A DNA stretch of 64,000 nt from Caballeronia sp. LZ062 (GCF_031450785.1 NZ_JARTWB010000002.1:372001-436000), one strand, 5' to 3'; counted from the first letter of the stretch, positions 33,919-43,465 are shown. Numbers and translations: made by a program. Notes: generated by a model from the letters alone, not told the origin.

Positions 33919-34797
33919 ATGCCGCAAAGTCAGAACCAGTCATTAAGAATGCAGTTGAACGCCCAATCCGCCAACGCAAGCTCGATTCAATTGATCAGCG
34001 TATCCCTCGTCGTCTATCGCCCGCATCGGCAGCTTCTCGAACGCACGCTTCGTACGCTCGATGAGGCGCTGCATTGTCTGCCGCTTGCCGATCACGGCGC
34101 CTCCGCGCCGCTGTATCTCATCAACAACGGAACAGACGATGGATTCGACCTCTTTGCGCTTGCCGGCGAAGCTGCGCTCGAGACGCACATAATCGAAGGC
34201 CAGGGCAATGTCGGCTACGGCCGCGGCCACAATCTGGCCATCGAGCGGGCGGCGAGCCGCTATCACCTGATTCTGAACCCCGACATCGAACTGGACGGCG
34301 ACGCACTCGCCCACGCGCTCGCCTTCATGGACGCGCACCCGGACGTCGGTCTTCTTTCGCCGCAGATCATCGAAGACGACGGCAGCCGGCAATACCTCTG
34401 CCGCCGCTATCCCACGGTGTTCGACCTCTTCATCCGCGGCTTTCTTCCGCGCAGCCTGCGAAAGCCGTTTCAACACAGGCTCGCGAGATACGAAATGCGC
34501 GACGTCATCGGCGAGAAAGACGTCGTGTGGGAACCGCCCATCGTCAGCGGTTGCTTCATGCTGTTTCGCACCGAAGTCCTGAAAAAGCTCGGCGGCTTCG
34601 ATCCGCGCTACTTCCTCTACTTCGAAGACTACGACCTGAGCCTGCGCACGCACGACGTGGCGCGCGTGGCCTACGTGCCGTCCGTGCGCGTGCTGCATCA
34701 CGGCGGCGACGCGGCCGGCAAGGGCTGGACGCACATCAAGCTCTTCATCGCGTCGGCGTACAAGTTCTTCAACCGCTTCGGCTGGAAATGGCTATGA
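33919..34797 (+). CDS. GT2 glycosyltransferase (WbbL/rhamnosyltransferase-like)
   Basis: About 292 residues with LISVSLVVYRPHRQLLERTL at the start of the GT2 fold, GNVGYGRGHNLAI, the metal site LILNPDIELDG and the late YFLYFEDYDLSLRTHD. This pattern is typical of rhamnosyltransferases that extend the initiating sugar in O-antigen synthesis. In Burkholderia loci an enzyme of this kind precedes wbiG-wbiH-wbiI, as here. Its stop overlaps the wbiG start (ATGA). The start is uncertain: 33838, 33919 and 33952 are all in-frame ATGs without a clear ribosome binding site. Confidence 0.85.
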   Translation: MPQSQNQSLRMQLNAQSANASSIQLISVSLVVYRPHRQLLERTLRTLDEALHCLPLADHGASAPLYLINNGTDDGFDLFALAGEAALETHIIEGQGNVGYGRGHNLAIERAASRYHLILNPDIELDGDALAHALAFMDAHPDVGLLSPQIIEDDGSRQYLCRRYPTVFDLFIRGFLPRSLRKPFQHRLARYEMRDVIGEKDVVWEPPIVSGCFMLFRTEVLKKLGGFDPRYFLYFEDYDLSLRTHDVARVAYVPSVRVLHHGGDAAGKGWTHIKLFIASAYKFFNRFGWKWL

Positions 34798-35747
34798 CCG
34801 GGCGTATCGCCGTGACGGGAGCGAACGGCTTCGTCGGCCGTGCGGTCACGCGTGCGTTGATCGACGCAGGCAAGGAGCCGCTTGGCATCGTCCGCCAGAA
34901 TGCGGGCCCGCGGACCGTGCAGGTTCCTTCGCTCGACGCGATCACGCCCGCCGTCTTCGAAGGCTGCGATTCGGTGATTCATCTCGCCGCGCGCGTGCAC
35001 GTCATGCGCGACGCCGCCGCCGATCCGCTCGCCGCCTTTCGCGCGGTCAACGTCGACGGCGCGCTGAAGGTCGCCGACGCCGCGCGTCGCGCCGGTGCGA
35101 CGCGCTTCGTGTTCGTGAGCAGCATCAAGGCGCTCGCGGAATTCGACCACGGCGAGGCGCTGAAGGAGACTGACGAACGCCGTCCGCCGGACGCGTATGG
35201 CGTCTCCAAAGCGGAAGCCGAAGTGAGTCTTCGCGAGTTCGGTGCGCGCACCGGGCTGGAAATCGTGATCGCGCGTCCGCCGCTCGTGTACGGACCCGAC
35301 GTGCGCGCCAACTTTCTGGCGCTCATGCGGGCGATCGCGAAGGGCGTGCCGCTGCCCATCGGCGCGGTGACGGCGCGAAGAAGTCTCGTCTACGTCGATA
35401 ACCTCGCGAGCGCGCTCGTCGAATGCGCGACGAATCCGCGCGCGGCTAACCAGATCTTCCACGTCACCGATGGCGAAGACCCCGGCGTGGCCGAACTCGC
35501 GCGCCGCCTCGGGCATCATCTGAAGCGGCCCGCGCGTCTGTTGCCGGTGCCCGTCGGCCTGTTGCAGGCGGCCGGGCGGCTCACGGGCAAGACGGCGCAA
35601 ATCGAGCGGTTGACGGGCAGCCTGCGTGTCGATTCGACCCATATCCGCGATGTGCTAGGCTGGCGCCCCTCGTACTCGCTGGATGCGGGTCTCGCCGCCA
35701 CCGCCGAGTGGTTTTTGGAGCAAAGTGCGGCAAGGACGACGGCTTAA
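34794..35747 (+). CDS. wbiG: NAD-dependent 4-keto-hexosamine reductase/epimerase (WbpV/WbiG-like)
   Basis: The 317-residue short-chain dehydrogenase has the Rossmann GANGFVG (residues 9-15), HLAARVHVM, SSIKALAE and catalytic YGVSK. Relatives such as WbpV reduce UDP-4-keto-6-deoxy-GlcNAc to UDP-QuiNAc or UDP-FucNAc, so paired with the WbpM-like dehydratase two genes downstream it should make the first sugar of the O-antigen. The ATG at 34794 overlaps the preceding stop; longer frames upstream are shadows of the GT2 gene. The stereochemistry of the product cannot be judged from sequence. Confidence 0.86.
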   Translation: MTGRIAVTGANGFVGRAVTRALIDAGKEPLGIVRQNAGPRTVQVPSLDAITPAVFEGCDSVIHLAARVHVMRDAAADPLAAFRAVNVDGALKVADAARRAGATRFVFVSSIKALAEFDHGEALKETDERRPPDAYGVSKAEAEVSLREFGARTGLEIVIARPPLVYGPDVRANFLALMRAIAKGVPLPIGAVTARRSLVYVDNLASALVECATNPRAANQIFHVTDGEDPGVAELARRLGHHLKRPARLLPVPVGLLQAAGRLTGKTAQIERLTGSLRVDSTHIRDVLGWRPSYSLDAGLAATAEWFLEQSAARTTA

Positions 35748-35848
35748 CGTCCGGTAACAACCGATAAGTGGCGGTAACACGCGGGTCAGCGCGAAACCGG
35801 CATTATCGGCTCTAGCTTAAAAAAAACGTACACAAGGCCAATCGGGAA

Positions 35849-36898
35849 ATGAGTGCCTCGCTGTTTCCGTTCCTCGTTCATTCGCCGTGGATGTCGGCCG
35901 CCTGGGTCGCGGCTGCGTCGCTCGGCGTGTGCGCGCTGATCCTGTTCGCGCTGCTGCGCACGGGTCTCGCGTGGCGGCTTGCCACCGACATTCCGAACGA
36001 CCGTTCGCTCCATACGCGTCCGACGCCGCGTGTCGGCGGATGGGGCATCGTGCCGGTCGCCGTCATCGCGATGCTGCTGCTCACGCCGTCGATCTGGCTG
36101 GCTGCGCTGCTCGCCGCCGCACTTGCCGCCGTGTCGCAGATCGACGACCGCCGCGGCTTGCCCGCGCGTGTGCGTTTCGGGGCGCACGTCGTGGCCGTCG
36201 CGCTGTTGATCGCGCTGAATCCGGCTCCCGTGCCGTGGTGGGCGCTGGCGGCGGTCGGTTTCCTGATGGTCTGGCTCGTCAATCTTTACAACTTCATGGA
36301 CGGTTCGGACGGGCTCGCGGGCGGCATGGCGCTCTTCGGCTTCGGCGGCTACGCAGTCGCGGCGCTGTCCGGTCCGGTGCCGCAGATCGATCTCGGCGTT
36401 GCAAGCGCAGCCGTCGCGGGCGCGGCGGCGGGCTTCTTGCTCTTCAACTTTCATCCGGCACGAATATTTCTAGGCGATTCGGGGTCCATTCCTCTAGGAT
36501 TCCTGGCAGGGGCGCTCGGCTACTGGGGCTGGCTGAAGGGCACGTGGCCGGTCTGGTTTCCGGCGCTCGTGTTCGCACCGTTCATCGGCGATGCATCGGT
36601 CACGCTGCTGCGGCGGCTCGCGCGTGGCGAGAAGTTCTGGCAGGCGCATCGCGAGCATTACTATCAGCGCATGGTGCGGCTCGGGGCCGGTCACGCGCGC
36701 ACGGCGCTCATGTGGTACGCGTTGATGCTGGCGGGCGTGGTGCTCGCCAACTGGGCGCTCGCGCTTTCGCCGGTGGCGCAGTGGACCGCGGTTGCGGCCT
36801 GGGCCGTCGTATTCGTGGTCGCTGGACTCGCAGTCGATGCATGCTGGCGGCGCCACGTGGCGCTGCCGACCGAACAATCTCGAGGTAGTCGCGGATGA
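35849..36898 (+). CDS. wbiH: Undecaprenyl-phosphate N-acetylhexosamine-1-phosphate transferase (WecA/WbpL family)
   Basis: The 349-residue integral membrane protein starts O-antigen synthesis by moving a sugar-1-phosphate onto undecaprenyl phosphate. It has about ten helices and the family motifs FMDGSDGLAGG (Asp-rich, near 149-159) and IFLGDSGSIPLG, followed by a cytoplasmic AHREHYYQRMVRLG loop that binds the nucleotide sugar. The gap of about 100 bases before it contains an A-rich run (35819-35827) and a 7-base inverted repeat (CCGATAA/TTATCGG); a promoter there is possible. It overlaps the next gene by four bases. Confidence 0.91.
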   Translation: MSASLFPFLVHSPWMSAAWVAAASLGVCALILFALLRTGLAWRLATDIPNDRSLHTRPTPRVGGWGIVPVAVIAMLLLTPSIWLAALLAAALAAVSQIDDRRGLPARVRFGAHVVAVALLIALNPAPVPWWALAAVGFLMVWLVNLYNFMDGSDGLAGGMALFGFGGYAVAALSGPVPQIDLGVASAAVAGAAAGFLLFNFHPARIFLGDSGSIPLGFLAGALGYWGWLKGTWPVWFPALVFAPFIGDASVTLLRRLARGEKFWQAHREHYYQRMVRLGAGHARTALMWYALMLAGVVLANWALALSPVAQWTAVAAWAVVFVVAGLAVDACWRRHVALPTEQSRGSRG

Positions 36899-38781
36899 TT
36901 CGATATAAAGCTTCATGGCTTTCCGCAGGCGCCTTCACGTTCGACCTGTGCGCGGTCGCAGGCACCTGGCTGGCAGCTTATCTGATCCGCTTCAACGGCA
37001 CGGTGCCGCACGACTTCCGGCACGGCGCGCTCGTCGCGCTCACGTGGGTGCTGCCCGTGTACGGCGTCATGTTCCGCGTCTTCGGGCTGTATCGCGGCAT
37101 GTGGGTGTTCGCGAGCCTGCCCGATCTAATGCGCATCTCGAAGTCGGTGGTGGTCGGCGCGCTCGTCGTGATGATCGGCGCGGTGATGGCGCAGCCCACG
37201 CCCGTTATTCCGCGCTCAGTCCTGATCGTCGCGCCGCTGTTGCTGTTTCTGGCGATGGGCGGCGCGCGGGCGCTGTATCGCGCGAGCAAGGAGTTCTATC
37301 TGTACGGCGGCCTCGTCGGGCAGGGCAAGCCCGTCATCGTGCTCGGCGCGGGCACGGCGGGCGCCATGCTGGCGCGCGAACTCGCGCGGTCGTCGGAATG
37401 GCGTCTTGTCGGCCTGCTCGACGACGATCCCGCCAAGCAAGGCCGCGAAGTGCTCGGCCACAAGGTGCTCGGCTCGTTCAGCGACTTGTCGAAAGTTGCG
37501 GAGCAGTACAAGACCGACTACGCGATCATCGCGATACCGTCTTCATCCGTCGACGAACAGCGGCGCGTCGCGACGCTCTGCGTGCGCGCGGGCGTCAAAG
37601 TCATGGTGCTGCCCGCGCTCAATCAGTTGACGCAAGGCGAGGGCGGGTTTCTGTCGCGCGTGCGGCAGATCGACCTCGAAGATCTGCTCGGCCGCGAGCC
37701 GGTGAAGATCGACATGCCGCATGTGGAGCAACTGCTGCACGGGCGCGTCGTGATGGTGACGGGCGCGGGCGGTTCCATCGGTTCGGAACTGTGCCGGCAG
37801 ATTCTGCGCTTTTCGCCGGCGCAACTCGTGGCCTACGATCTGAGCGAATACGCGATGTATCGCCTGATCGAAGAACTGCATGACAAGTTTCCGGATTTCT
37901 CCGTGGTGCCCGTGGTCGGCGACGCGAAGGATTCGCTCCTGCTCGATCAGACGATGGCGCGCTTCACGCCGCATATCGTGTTTCATGCGGCGGCGTACAA
38001 GCACGTGCCGCTGATGGAAGAGCAGAACGCGTGGCAGGCCGTGCGCAATAACGTGCTGGGCACGCTGCGCGTCGCGCGCGCCGCGATCCGTCACGACGTG
38101 CGCCATTTCGTGTTGATTTCGACCGACAAGGCCGTCAATCCGACTAACGTGATGGGCGCGAGCAAGCGCCTGGCCGAGATGACGTGTCAGGCGTTGCAGC
38201 AAACCGCGCCGCGCACGCAGTTCGAAACCGTGCGCTTCGGCAACGTGCTCGGCAGCGCGGGCAGCGTGATCCCGAAGTTCCAGCAGCAGATCGCGAAGGG
38301 CGGGCCGGTCACGGTCACGCACCCGGAAATCACGCGCTTTTTCATGACGATTCCCGAAGCCGCGCAACTGGTGTTGCAGGCATCGAGCATGGGGCGCGGC
38401 GGCGAAATCTTCATTCTCGACATGGGGCAGCCGGTGCGAATCGTCGATCTCGCGCGCGATCTGATTCGGCTCTACGGCTTCAGCGAGGAGCAGATTCGCA
38501 TCGTGTTCACGGGTTTGCGACCCGGCGAGAAGCTCTACGAAGAACTCCTCGCCGACGACGAAACCACCACGCGCACGCCGCATCCGAAATTGCGGATCGC
38601 GCAGGCGCGGGGCGTGCCGGAAGGGTTCATCGACGAACTCTTGCCGTGGCTCATGCAGCATCGCGTGTTGTCGGACGACGAAGTGCGGCGCGATCTGCGC
38701 CGATGGGTGCCCGAATACCAGACGGCCGTGGCGCCGGTGCTGCAAAGCGTGCCGGTGACGAAGGCAAAGGCGGCGAACTAG
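36895..38781 (+). CDS. wbiI: Membrane-bound NDP-sugar 4,6-dehydratase (WbpM/CapD family)
   Basis: The 628-residue protein has four N-terminal membrane helices, a first Rossmann motif (VLGAGTAGAM near 150) and the catalytic dehydratase domain with GAGGSIGSE near 294-302. The usual YxxxK tyrosine is replaced by methionine (NVMGASKRLAE), typical of WbpM-like enzymes. It converts UDP-GlcNAc to the 4-keto-6-deoxy intermediate that the WbiG-like reductase completes. The ATG overlaps the wbiH stop. It is the last O-antigen gene in the window and ends 19 bases from the convergent LysR gene. Confidence 0.93.
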   Translation: MIRYKASWLSAGAFTFDLCAVAGTWLAAYLIRFNGTVPHDFRHGALVALTWVLPVYGVMFRVFGLYRGMWVFASLPDLMRISKSVVVGALVVMIGAVMAQPTPVIPRSVLIVAPLLLFLAMGGARALYRASKEFYLYGGLVGQGKPVIVLGAGTAGAMLARELARSSEWRLVGLLDDDPAKQGREVLGHKVLGSFSDLSKVAEQYKTDYAIIAIPSSSVDEQRRVATLCVRAGVKVMVLPALNQLTQGEGGFLSRVRQIDLEDLLGREPVKIDMPHVEQLLHGRVVMVTGAGGSIGSELCRQILRFSPAQLVAYDLSEYAMYRLIEELHDKFPDFSVVPVVGDAKDSLLLDQTMARFTPHIVFHAAAYKHVPLMEEQNAWQAVRNNVLGTLRVARAAIRHDVRHFVLISTDKAVNPTNVMGASKRLAEMTCQALQQTAPRTQFETVRFGNVLGSAGSVIPKFQQQIAKGGPVTVTHPEITRFFMTIPEAAQLVLQASSMGRGGEIFILDMGQPVRIVDLARDLIRLYGFSEEQIRIVFTGLRPGEKLYEELLADDETTTRTPHPKLRIAQARGVPEGFIDELLPWLMQHRVLSDDEVRRDLRRWVPEYQTAVAPVLQSVPVTKAKAAN

Positions 38782-38800
38782 GCGCAGTCGCCGCTCGTCG

Positions 38801-39724
38801 TCACGCCCGCGTATCGCTCTCCTGAAACGTCGGCAGACGCGCGTACAACTCGGCGACCCAGTCGATGAACACGCGCACGCGCCGCGGCTGATGCCGATTC
38901 GCCGCGTACAGCACGGACACCACGCGCGGCTGGGCCGGATACTCCGTCAGCACACGCCGCAATGCGCCGCTTCTCAAATGCGGATCGAGCGTATAGCTCG
39001 AACTCTGAATCAGCCCGAGTCCCGACAGGCCGCACGCGATATACGAATCGGCGTCGTCGACGGCGATCTTGTACTTGAGCGCGACGGTGCGCGCTTCGCC
39101 GTCCACGATGAATTCCCAGTTGCGCACGCGTCCCGACTTGTTGAGCACATAGCCCACGGCCAGGTGCCGCTCCAGATCGTCGAGCGTGCGCGGCTCGCCG
39201 TATCGCTCGATGTAGCCCGGCGATGCGCACGTGATCTGCGTATAAGCGCCGATGCGCTTCGCCACCAGTCCGACATCGCCGATCGCGCCCACACGCACGA
39301 CGCAATCGACGGCTTCTTCGACCAGATCGACCTGCCGGTCCGTGAGCACGAGTTCGATGCCGATGTCCGGATACGCCGCGAAAAACTCCGGCAGCGCGGG
39401 AATGATGGTGTTCTTCGCCATCACTTGCGGCAGGCTCACCTTGACGTTGCCCTTGGGACTCAGCTTCGAATGCGAAAGCGACGCTTCCATGTCGTCCACT
39501 TCGCCGAGCACGCGCACGCATCGCTCGTAATAGGCTTCGCCGTCTTCCGTGATGCTGATGCTGCGCGTCGTGCGATTGAGCAGGCGCGCGCCGAGATGCG
39601 CCTCGAGCGCCTGCAGCGTGCGCGACACGCTCGCGGGCGGCAGGCGAAGCGCGTCGGCGGCTTTGGAAAAGCTGCCCGCCTCGACCACGCGCGCGAACAC
39701 TTTCATTGCAAGGAAGCGGTCCAT
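38801..39724 (-). CDS. LysR-family transcriptional regulator
   Basis: The 307-residue protein has an N-terminal winged helix-turn-helix (residues about 1-60: FSKAADALRLPPASVSRTLQ) and a periplasmic-binding-protein-like effector domain. LysR proteins usually regulate a divergent neighbour. Here the neighbouring PAP2 gene lies upstream in the same direction, 98 bases away, so its target is not obvious. It separates the O-antigen and exopolysaccharide clusters and may have nothing to do with either. Confidence 0.93.
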   Translation of the reverse strand: MDRFLAMKVFARVVEAGSFSKAADALRLPPASVSRTLQALEAHLGARLLNRTTRSISITEDGEAYYERCVRVLGEVDDMEASLSHSKLSPKGNVKVSLPQVMAKNTIIPALPEFFAAYPDIGIELVLTDRQVDLVEEAVDCVVRVGAIGDVGLVAKRIGAYTQITCASPGYIERYGEPRTLDDLERHLAVGYVLNKSGRVRNWEFIVDGEARTVALKYKIAVDDADSYIACGLSGLGLIQSSSYTLDPHLRSGALRRVLTEYPAQPRVVSVLYAANRHQPRRVRVFIDWVAELYARLPTFQESDTRA

Positions 39725-39822
39725 CCCGAGATCCCGAATCGTGAATATGAGCCTGCGATCAAGCGAGGATCATACTTGGGATCGCTTCGTGCGCGCGAAG
39801 AACGGCAGCGCCGGCTATTGCG

Positions 39823-40410
39823 TCAAAGGCCGAGCCCCTTGCACAGCCACCACGAGTAATGCTCGATCAGCCGCTGAAACGGCGCGTGATGCCCGTAAGC
39901 GATGGACGACACCGCCAGCAGTCCGACGCCCGCCACGACGGCGCGCGGCATCTTGCGCGGCTGCTCGAACACGCGCACGAGCAGCATGGCCGCGATGGCC
40001 GCGCCGAGCAGCCAGCCCACGACGACTTCACTCGGCGTGTGCGCGTCCTGAATGATGCGGCTCGCGCCGATCAGCGCCGCGAGCCCGAGACCGCCCGCCG
40101 CGCCCAGCCGATACCACCATCCGCCGAGGCTGCCCGCGAGCAGGCCGCCCGCGACCGTGTAGATGGACGCGGCGAGCATGGTGTGGCCGCTGATCATGCG
40201 GAAATTGACCGCGGACAATTCCAGTCCGCAGCCCGCATAAAGAATCTTGGAGAGTCCGACAAGACCCATTCCGATGCCGAGCAGCACGGCCCAGCGCACG
40301 GCGAGGCGCATGTCCACCGAGCGCAGCCAGAGCGCGCAGACCAACGCGAGCGGCAGTAAAAGCGCCGCATCCCCGAGATTCGAAAAAATCCACAGTACCC
40401 GTTCTTGCAT
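39823..40410 (-). CDS. PAP2-superfamily membrane phosphatase
   Basis: The 195-residue protein has about five membrane helices and the PAP2 signature in three parts: K-rich first part near LSKILYAGCG, the SGHTMLA block and SRIIQDAHTPSEV with the catalytic His. Such enzymes dephosphorylate undecaprenyl diphosphate or lipid A; recycling of undecaprenyl carrier released by the flanking pathways is a reasonable guess but unproven. ATG 40410 (MQERVL) is used since the frame upstream does not look coding. It lies 40 bases after the end of the AraC-family gene. Confidence 0.85.
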   Translation of the reverse strand: MQERVLWIFSNLGDAALLLPLALVCALWLRSVDMRLAVRWAVLLGIGMGLVGLSKILYAGCGLELSAVNFRMISGHTMLAASIYTVAGGLLAGSLGGWWYRLGAAGGLGLAALIGASRIIQDAHTPSEVVVGWLLGAAIAAMLLVRVFEQPRKMPRAVVAGVGLLAVSSIAYGHHAPFQRLIEHYSWWLCKGLGL

Positions 40411-40450
40411 ACGTATCCGTTTTAGGTATCCGTCGATGTGACGATTGTCG

Positions 40451-41533
40451 TTATGAACTGTCCGCCTGCTTTCTGCGGCCGGCGAGCCGATATTCGGTCG
40501 GCGAAATGGAAAGCCGCTTGCGGAAAATCTTCGCGAGGCCGTCGCCGCTGCCCGCGCCGCAGCGCCGCGCAATCTTATCCACGGGCAAGTCTGTCGCGGC
40601 GAGCAGCATGCAGCTTGCATCCAGACGCGCACGCAACAAGTATTCCGATGGCGTCAGCCCGATCTGCGCCTTGAAGCGGCGCAGGAAGTTGCGCTCGCTC
40701 ATCGCGGCGACGCGCGCCGCATCCGTGATGGAGATCGGCTTCACGTAGTTCTCGCGAATCCAGCGCGCGGCGGCGTCGATTTTCTGGCGCACGCCCACGC
40801 TGTCGGTGTCGTCCAGCACGGTGGCGAGCTTCTGCCATGCGCCCGGAATGGACCGCTCCGACACTTCACGCGCAACAGCCGCGCCGTAATCGCGCTTGAC
40901 CAGCGAGAGCGCCGCCGCAATCGGGCCTTTCGGATCGTCGAGCGTGAGCGTCTGCTCGGCGATGCACAGCGCATTCGATAACGCCGGCGACAGCGCCGAC
41001 GACAGCGCCTGCGCGCCCGGCTGCTCGCTGAAATCGAGCGAGCGGTTCTGCAACGTGAGATTCGCCGCCGCGAGAATATGCGCGCCTTCGCCGATGGCCT
41101 TGATGAACGGAATCTTCGGCGCGACGCGGCCCAACTGCTTCCTCAGGAGCGCGTCCTGACGTGCCTGCCGCGCACCTGCGCCGCCCGCGATGAAAAGCGC
41201 ATCGCACTCGTTCATCCAGCGCGTTTCGATGCTTTCGGTCCAGATGCGCATGGAGCAGCTGCTTGCAATGCTGCCTCCCACGCTTGACACGAACTGCAGC
41301 GAATAGTTCGGCGTTCGCGCGGCGAATGCGTGCGGCTCGCCACGTTCGACGCCCGCAGAGGACAGACGCACCTGATTCGCGAGCGAGAAGACCTCGGAAA
41401 TCGAACTGACCTCGACGAGCGAAAAGTCCTCGAAGATCAGAATGCCGATCCGCTTTGCCGTGTCGGCGGACGGCGCTTCACGTTCGGGCGAGCGCACCGC
41501 TTGCAGCCTTCCCGTACCATTGGCGTACACCAT
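40451..41533 (-). CDS. AraC-family regulator with DJ-1/PfpI-like N-terminal domain (copy 1)
   Basis: The 360-residue protein joins a DJ-1/PfpI-type domain (about 30-190: RIGILIFEDFSLVE, then DALFIAGGAGA, then IKAIGEGAHILAAAN) to two AraC helix-turn-helix motifs (about 260-350: AAMSERNFLRRFKAQIG and PVDKIARRCG). The nucleophile-elbow cysteine of DJ-1 enzymes is absent (IGEGA), so this is a sensor rather than an enzyme. ATG 41533 has GGGAG seven bases ahead on the minus strand. It is divergent from galU and a close paralog of the protein at 46571, with which it may share target sites. Confidence 0.9.
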   Translation of the reverse strand: MVYANGTGRLQAVRSPEREAPSADTAKRIGILIFEDFSLVEVSSISEVFSLANQVRLSSAGVERGEPHAFAARTPNYSLQFVSSVGGSIASSCSMRIWTESIETRWMNECDALFIAGGAGARQARQDALLRKQLGRVAPKIPFIKAIGEGAHILAAANLTLQNRSLDFSEQPGAQALSSALSPALSNALCIAEQTLTLDDPKGPIAAALSLVKRDYGAAVAREVSERSIPGAWQKLATVLDDTDSVGVRQKIDAAARWIRENYVKPISITDAARVAAMSERNFLRRFKAQIGLTPSEYLLRARLDASCMLLAATDLPVDKIARRCGAGSGDGLAKIFRKRLSISPTEYRLAGRRKQADSS

Positions 41534-41816
41534 CGACTTTCTCCCTTTTTCCCTGTCATCCCCTTTGTTCGAAAGAACGTCGAAAGCGGGAAAAGTAAGC
41601 ACACATGCGACGCACTATACGCGGCAGCGAACAGTCGCCGCGCCGCGAGTCTGAAAATGACGATGTGTTGGCAGATGATTTCGATATCGCGGGAATAAGC
41701 TGACGCAACTCGTGTCGTCTGATGAAATCGGACGACTGCGACTACAAGAAGAGGCGGCCGCACATGCTTACACGGCGTCGCGTTCGCCTCCTACAACTAT
41801 TCAATAAGGTGAGCCG
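41534..41816. promoter_or_regulatory. Divergent control region between AraC-family gene and galU
   Basis: The 283 bases must hold the promoters of both genes. Two small inverted repeats could be regulator sites: GTTC-GAAA-GAAC at 41567-41578, and GTCGTC/GACGAC arms at 41714-41719 and 41731-41736. galU has AAGGTGAG five bases ahead of its ATG. Confidence 0.45.
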
Positions 41817-42773
41817 ATGCTTAAAGTGCGCAAGGCGGTATTTCCGGTGGCGGGCCTCGGCACGCGTTTCCTTCCCGCAACGAAGGCGAGCCCGAAGGAA
41901 ATGCTTCCGGTGGTGGACAAGCCACTGATTCAATACGCGGTCGAAGAGGCGATGGCCGCGGGTATCACCGAGATGATCTTCGTCACGGGGCGCAGCAAGC
42001 GCGCAATCGAAGATCACTTCGACAAGTCCTACGAGATCGAAGCCGAGCTCGAAGCGCGCGGCAAGGAAAAGCTGCTCGAACTCGTGCGCGGCATTCTGCC
42101 GAGCCATGTGACGTGCATGTACGTGCGTCAGGCCGAAGCGCTGGGTCTCGGCCACGCGGTACTGTGCGCGGAGAAGCTCGTCGGCGACGAGCCGTTCGCC
42201 GTGGTGCTGGCGGACGACCTGCTCGACGGTCAGCCGCCCGTGCTCGCGCAAATGGTCGAGGTATTCGATCACTATCATTCGTCGGTGATCGGCGTCGAAG
42301 AAATCGACCGCAAGGATTCGCGCTCGTATGGCGTCATCGAGGGCAAGCCTTGGGACGACGGCCTGTTCAAACTCTCGCGCGTGGTCGAGAAGCCGGACCC
42401 GGAAGTCGCGCCGTCGAACTTCGGCGTGGTCGGCCGCTATGTGCTGATGCCGCGCATCTTCGAATTTTTGCGCTCGCAAAAGCCCGGCGCAGGCGGCGAA
42501 ATTCAGTTGACCGATGGAATCGAGACGCTGCTTTCGCAGGAGCAAGTGCTGGCGTACCGGTATCGCGGCAAGCGCTTCGATTGCGGCAGCAAGCTCGGCT
42601 ATTTGAAGGCGACGGTCGAATTCGCGCTGCGGCATCCCGAAGTGCGCGACGAATTCTCGGACTATCTGCGCTCGCATTTCGCACCGGCGCCGGCTCCGGT
42701 GATCGAGCCGGTGGTCGACCGGATCGATGTCGAATCCGGTGATGCCGAAGACGAACTCCCGGTCGATGCCTAA
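41817..42773 (+). CDS. galU: UTP-glucose-1-phosphate uridylyltransferase
   Basis: The 318-residue cytoplasmic enzyme makes UDP-glucose, precursor of the glucose-1-phosphate that starts many exopolysaccharides and of UDP-glucuronate. It shows [20 protein letters not shown] (residues 12-31), LADDLLDG and VEKPDPE, the full set of GalU motifs. It lies alone on the plus strand between two regulators and a Nudix gene, and a strong hairpin follows its stop. It probably serves both polysaccharide pathways. Confidence 0.97.
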   Translation: MLKVRKAVFPVAGLGTRFLPATKASPKEMLPVVDKPLIQYAVEEAMAAGITEMIFVTGRSKRAIEDHFDKSYEIEAELEARGKEKLLELVRGILPSHVTCMYVRQAEALGLGHAVLCAEKLVGDEPFAVVLADDLLDGQPPVLAQMVEVFDHYHSSVIGVEEIDRKDSRSYGVIEGKPWDDGLFKLSRVVEKPDPEVAPSNFGVVGRYVLMPRIFEFLRSQKPGAGGEIQLTDGIETLLSQEQVLAYRYRGKRFDCGSKLGYLKATVEFALRHPEVRDEFSDYLRSHFAPAPAPVIEPVVDRIDVESGDAEDELPVDA

Positions 42774-42786
42774 GCCGTGTTGAATA

Positions 42787-42817
42787 CGCTTCGAGGCGCT
42801 GATCGCGCCTCGAAGCG
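42787..42817. terminator. Bidirectional hairpin terminator between galU and the Nudix gene
   Basis: A perfect 12-base inverted repeat (42787-42798 and 42806-42817) with a 7-base loop sits between convergent stops at 42773 and 42851. No long T-tract follows, but position and stem strength fit a shared terminator. Confidence 0.65.
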
Positions 42818-42850
42818 GTTAAGCAGTTGCCGCACAGTTACCGCACGCAG

Positions 42851-43321
42851 TTACCGGAAATACGCCTTCGTATTCTCATGCACGTCTTCGCGTGCCAGCA
42901 GTTCATCCGCGAGCAGCCACTCGTAGCCGCTATGCTGATCGAACCGTCCGATCGGCACCGAACCGCTCAAGCTCATCGCGTAAGCCAGCACGATGTAATG
43001 CGTGCCGAACCCCGGCGTCCCCGCGAAATTGTCATCGTAGCGATGCTCGAAGACGCCATAAAAGCGCGCCGACGATCGCTCCGCACTCGCGACACCCAAT
43101 TCGTTATGCACGATGCGCCTGAAGGCCGCATCGAGCGATTCGTCCTTGGCTATCCGTCCGCCCGGAACGAACCACGTATCCTGCGCGGGCCGGTTGCGCC
43201 GCTGCCCGACGAGCACGCGCCGGTTGCCGTCCGTCACGATCAGATCGATCGAGACGAGCGGCGCAAGCCGAACCACTGTCATGAAATCCGCTTCGCTCAA
43301 CATCGCCATTGCGTTGGTCAT
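42851..43321 (-). CDS. GDP-mannose mannosyl hydrolase-like Nudix protein
   Basis: The 156-residue Nudix protein matches GDP-mannose mannosyl hydrolase (Gmm/NudD) rather than ordinary Nudix enzymes: its box reads GGRIAKDESLDAAFRRIVHNELG, in two parts here given as GGRIAKDE and AAFRRIVHNELG, with the deviation at the usual catalytic RE that is characteristic of that family. It hydrolyses GDP-mannose or GDP-fucose and may regulate the pool used by manC, gmd and fcl. The ATG at 43321 is used; later ATGs (MAMLSE, MLSE) are in frame. It is convergent with galU. Confidence 0.85.
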   Translation of the reverse strand: MTNAMAMLSEADFMTVVRLAPLVSIDLIVTDGNRRVLVGQRRNRPAQDTWFVPGGRIAKDESLDAAFRRIVHNELGVASAERSSARFYGVFEHRYDDNFAGTPGFGTHYIVLAYAMSLSGSVPIGRFDQHSGYEWLLADELLAREDVHENTKAYFR

Positions 43322-43465
43322 TTGCTTTAATCGTTATGAATGTTGTTGCCGGTCCCCGCTGAATCATGTCAGCCCGGCGCGATCAGTGTAGCGTGCGGGT
43401 GCGTGCGGCAGGCCGCCGCAGCACTGGTATTAAACGACTAAAGATCGCTTAGTGGTGCCATCGAG

